A DNA stretch of 7,653 nucleotides from Actinomycetota bacterium (GTDB taxonomy: Bacteria > Actinomycetota > Acidimicrobiia > Spongiisociales > ZC4RG35). This document shows, one piece after another, positions 5,724-7,653 of the stretch; the stretch's first letter is position 1; every line of letters begins with the position of its first letter. The stretch spans positions 1 through 7,653 of the forward strand of contig JAPUJM010000165.1 of NCBI GenBank assembly GCA_027296205.1, in the 5' to 3' direction. The notes beneath the pieces were generated by a model, which saw only the letters and a list, made by a program, of their open reading frames with translations, was not told the origin of the DNA and searched no databases. Made by a program: the position numbers and the translations under genes.

Positions 5724-7136
5724 ATGGCCACAGTCGATATTGATCTAGGCGGTTACCAGCTCGGCTGGCACGACGAAGACGTTGCGCTGGCTTTCGAGCC
5801 CCGGAAGGGTTTGGACGAGTCTGTTATCACCGATATGTCGGCCATGAAGGGCGAGCCCGAGTGGATGCTCGAGTTCAGACTCAAGGCGTACCAGCGATTT
5901 CTCAACAAGCCCATTCCCCAATGGGGAGGTGGCGGTGCTCTCGACACGATCGACTTCGACGACATCTATTACTACGTCAAGCCGGAAGGCGAACAGCAGA
6001 AGGACTGGGACATGGTGCCCGAGTCCATCAAGGAGACCTACGAGAAGCTGGGAATTCCGCAGGCCGAGCGCAAGTACCTGGCGGGCGTCACGGCGCAGTA
6101 TGAGTCAGAAGTCGTCTATCACCGCAACCGTGAGGATCTCGAGAAGCTCGGTGTCCTCTTCACAGACATGGACACCGCGTTGCGTGAGTACCCGGACATT
6201 GTCAAAAAGTATTTTGCGACGATCATCCCCCCCAACGACAACAAGTTCGCCGCACTCAACTCGGCCGTTTGGTCGGGTGGTTCCTTCATATACGTGCCGC
6301 CCGGCGTTGAGGTCGATCAGCCTTTGCAGGCCTATTTCAGGATCAACTCCGAGAACATGGGCCAGTTCGAGCGAACGCTGATAATCGTCGACGAGGGCGC
6401 GTTCGTGCATTACGTGGAAGGTTGCTCGGCACCCACCTACAGCACCGATTCGTTGCATTGTGCTGTCGTGGAGATCATCGTGAAGGAGGGTGGCCGCTGC
6501 CGCTACACGACCATTCAGAACTGGTCGAACAATGTTTTCAATCTGGTCACCAAGCGTGCCGCCGCCTATCGGAACGCCACCATGGAGTGGGTCGACGGCA
6601 ATCTTGGCTCGCGGCTCACGATGAAGTATCCCGCCGTGTGGCTCATGGAACCCGGAGCCCATGGTGAAGTGCTCTCGATCGCCTTTGCAGGCGAGGGTCA
6701 ACATCAGGACGCCGGCGCCAAGATGGTTCACGTCGCTCCCGACACCACCTCGACGATCGTTTCCAAATCGATTTGCAAGGATGGCGGCCGGGCCGGTTAC
6801 CGCGGTCTGGTCAGGGTGGAACCCGGCGCGGAGAACGCCAAGAGTTTCGTACGTTGCGACGCCCTGATCCTCGACGACAAGAGCCGGTCGGACACCTATC
6901 CATACATGGAGATCGAGGAGAACGATGCCGAGATCGGTCACGAGGCGACCGTTTCCAAGGTCGGTGAAGAGCAATTGTTCTACTTGATGTCCCGGGGCCT
7001 GACCGAGGACGAGGCAACGTCGATGGTGGTTGCCGGATTCATCGAGCCGATCATCAAGGAACTGCCGATGGAGTACGCGGTCGAGATGAACCGCCTGATC
7101 GAGCTCAACATGGTGAAGGCTGGAGCGGTCGGCTAG
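5724..7136 (+). CDS. sufB: Fe-S cluster assembly scaffold protein SufB
   Basis: Core subunit of the SufBCD scaffold, on which iron-sulfur clusters are built before transfer to target proteins. The 470-aa product aligns by eye with SufB along its whole length: an N-terminal helical region (EPEWMLEFRLKAYQRFL, 44-60), the start of the beta-helix (SGGSFIYVPPGVEVDQPLQAYFRIN), the VEGCSAPTYSTDSLHC block (231-246), and a C-terminal region with C378 in SFVRCDALI and E407 in GHEAT. C378 and E407 are 29 residues apart, the same spacing as the essential Cys405 and Glu434 of E. coli SufB. Other cysteines are C234, C246, C259 and C351. There is no intein, unlike mycobacterial SufB. The ATG has GAGGTGA 6 nt upstream. 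Unusually, no sufC, sufD, sufS, sufU or sufR flanks it: the gene is alone, with a convergent gene starting 14 nt after its stop. Confidence 0.97.
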   Translation: MATVDIDLGGYQLGWHDEDVALAFEPRKGLDESVITDMSAMKGEPEWMLEFRLKAYQRFLNKPIPQWGGGGALDTIDFDDIYYYVKPEGEQQKDWDMVPESIKETYEKLGIPQAERKYLAGVTAQYESEVVYHRNREDLEKLGVLFTDMDTALREYPDIVKKYFATIIPPNDNKFAALNSAVWSGGSFIYVPPGVEVDQPLQAYFRINSENMGQFERTLIIVDEGAFVHYVEGCSAPTYSTDSLHCAVVEIIVKEGGRCRYTTIQNWSNNVFNLVTKRAAAYRNATMEWVDGNLGSRLTMKYPAVWLMEPGAHGEVLSIAFAGEGQHQDAGAKMVHVAPDTTSTIVSKSICKDGGRAGYRGLVRVEPGAENAKSFVRCDALILDDKSRSDTYPYMEIEENDAEIGHEATVSKVGEEQLFYLMSRGLTEDEATSMVVAGFIEPIIKELPMEYAVEMNRLIELNMVKAGAVG

Positions 7137-7150
7137 CCGGCACCGACGGG

Positions 7151-7414
7151 TCAGTCGCTGCGGCCCACCACGAAGCCGAGCAGAAGACCGCCAACAGCTC
7201 CCCAGACCAGTGAGAAGTCATCGCCGATGGCGTAGACCGAAGGCATCCCACCGATTCGAAGAATCGCCGATAGAGATATGGCGCCGATGATTCCCATCAG
7301 GATGGATCCGAACAGGTTGGTGGCGCTGGCGATGAACCCGCCGATCAGACCGGCCACCGCACCGACACCGCCAATTACGAGAAGTGCCTCGATCGTTGAA
7401 AGGTCTAAGAACAT
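7151..7414 (-). CDS. Small glycine-rich membrane protein (GlsB/YeaQ-like topology)
   Basis: 87-aa protein with three likely membrane segments at about residues 9-28, 35-53 and 66-84, rich in Gly (GGVGAVAGLIGG, GAVGGLLLG) and ending in a short polar tail GRSD. Size, glycine spacing and the SILMGIIGAI segment recall the GlsB/YeaQ/YmgE stress-response membrane proteins, but the similarity is loose and I would not transfer a function. The ATG at 7414 has no Shine-Dalgarno sequence; TAGCCT (7426-7421) ends 6 nt upstream, so a leaderless mRNA is plausible. The gene converges on sufB with a 14-nt gap. The gene for the 58-residue protein lies 54 nt upstream on the same strand. The gene is likely real given the clean membrane pattern. 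Confidence 0.75.
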   Translation of the reverse strand: MFLDLSTIEALLVIGGVGAVAGLIGGFIASATNLFGSILMGIIGAISLSAILRIGGMPSVYAIGDDFSLVWGAVGGLLLGFVVGRSD

Positions 7415-7463
7415 GGCATGAGGCTATCCCGTGGCCAGGCGCGGGCATGGCTACCCGAGGGCC
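7415..7463. repeat. Imperfect direct repeat upstream of the small membrane protein gene
   Basis: GGCATGAGGCTATCCCGTGG at 7415-7434 is echoed by GGCATGGCTACCCGAGGG at 7444-7461, an offset of 29 bp. On the minus strand each copy carries a TAGCC motif, so the proposed -10 box of the membrane gene appears duplicated. It may be a duplicated promoter element or a regulator site. Confidence 0.35.
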
Positions 7464-7488
7464 TAAATTCAGGCCGAGATGGCCTTTT
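7460..7488. terminator. Two overlapping hairpins at the end of the 58-residue gene
   Basis: Three GGCC blocks form two mutually exclusive inverted repeats: GGCCT-N6-AGGCC (7460-7475) and AGGCC-N5-GGCCT (7471-7485). On the plus strand the second is followed by TTTT (7485-7488), a weak terminator shape for rightward transcripts reading through from sufB. On the minus strand neither has a T-run directly after it. They cover the stop codon at 7471-7469. Confidence 0.25.
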
Positions 7489-7645
7489 CCTCGATGATGT
7501 CCGAGATCCGAAACTGAATCGACCTGCCGGCGAGACTGAAAGGCTCGGTGAGCAAGAGGACGATCGTGGTCGGTCCCCGGCTGACGATGTGACCGGTGAA
7601 GGTGTGCGAACCATCTTGATCTTGGGTGATGAAACTAACGACCAT
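7469..7645 (-). CDS. Small hypothetical protein, possibly cut by the right window edge
   Basis: 58-residue protein from the ATG at 7645: it begins MVVSFITQDQDGSHTFTGHI and continues with alternating hydrophobic and polar residues (IVSRGPTTIVLL, RSIQFRISDII), which suggests a small beta-sheet fold. It ends in IIEEKAISA. I do not recognise the family. Codon third positions are GC-rich as in the neighbouring genes, which supports real coding; a longer overlapping frame on the same strand is full of Ser, Arg and Pro and looks like a shadow. The bases just before the ATG (GAGAAGAG) are too close for a normal ribosome binding site and the frame is open to the edge, so the true start may lie outside the window. 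Confidence 0.5.
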   Translation of the reverse strand: MVVSFITQDQDGSHTFTGHIVSRGPTTIVLLLTEPFSLAGRSIQFRISDIIEEKAISA

Positions 7646-7653
7646 CTCTTCTC

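Noticed and set aside
6105..6974. 289-codon open frame on the strand opposite sufB
   Set aside because: It mirrors the strongly conserved sufB frame, has no family features, and long antisense frames are common in high-GC genes.
1..7653. A hidden defence, mobile or biosynthetic system
   Set aside because: No nuclease, toxin-antitoxin, recombinase, NRPS/PKS or repeat array is seen; the genes are housekeeping or general stress types in a uniform composition.

Overview
This 7.65-kb window looks like ordinary, compact chromosome from a high-GC actinobacterium. It carries no integrase, transposase, phage gene, CRISPR array, tRNA or rRNA. The GC-rich third codon positions, the family set (a short MenE-type ligase, a DUF6941-like protein, a 14-helix DHA2 transporter, SufB) and the mixture of Shine-Dalgarno-led starts with starts that look leaderless all suit Actinomycetota. 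An uncultured member of the Acidimicrobiia is my inference, not something the sequence proves.

Layout, left to right. (1) A plus-strand acyl-CoA synthetase resembling MenE (57-1256). (2) A minus-strand cluster, transcribed from about 3890 leftwards: ArfB-type peptidyl-tRNA hydrolase (3875-3471), SAM-dependent O-methyltransferase (3453-2806) and DHA2 drug:H+ antiporter (2771-1227). The antiporter's 3' end overlaps that of menE by 30 bp. (3) Divergent from arfB, a DUF6941-like gene (3951-4415), then a 112-nt non-coding stretch with hairpins and a tandem heptamer, then a secreted M23 peptidase (4528-5166). (4) A minus-strand, 145-residue stand-alone Rossmann protein (5591-5154), overlapping the peptidase 3' end by 13 bp. 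(5) A 132-bp divergent regulatory region with two palindromes and a possible 12-codon leader ORF. (6) sufB (5724-7136), with no sufC, sufD, sufS or sufU beside it. (7) Two minus-strand genes at the right edge: a small glycine-rich membrane protein (7414-7151) and a 58-residue beta-rich small protein (7645-7469, possibly cut by the window edge).

The genes do not form one pathway. They are housekeeping and stress functions: menaquinone synthesis, ribosome rescue, efflux, cell-wall hydrolysis and Fe-S assembly. I see no clear undescribed multi-gene system. The points most worth a second look are regulatory. Four starts that lack a Shine-Dalgarno sequence each have a TAGNNT hexamer 6-7 nt upstream, which is the spacing expected for leaderless mRNAs. 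sufB stands alone behind palindromes and a possible leader peptide whose stop codon overlaps the sufB ribosome binding site.
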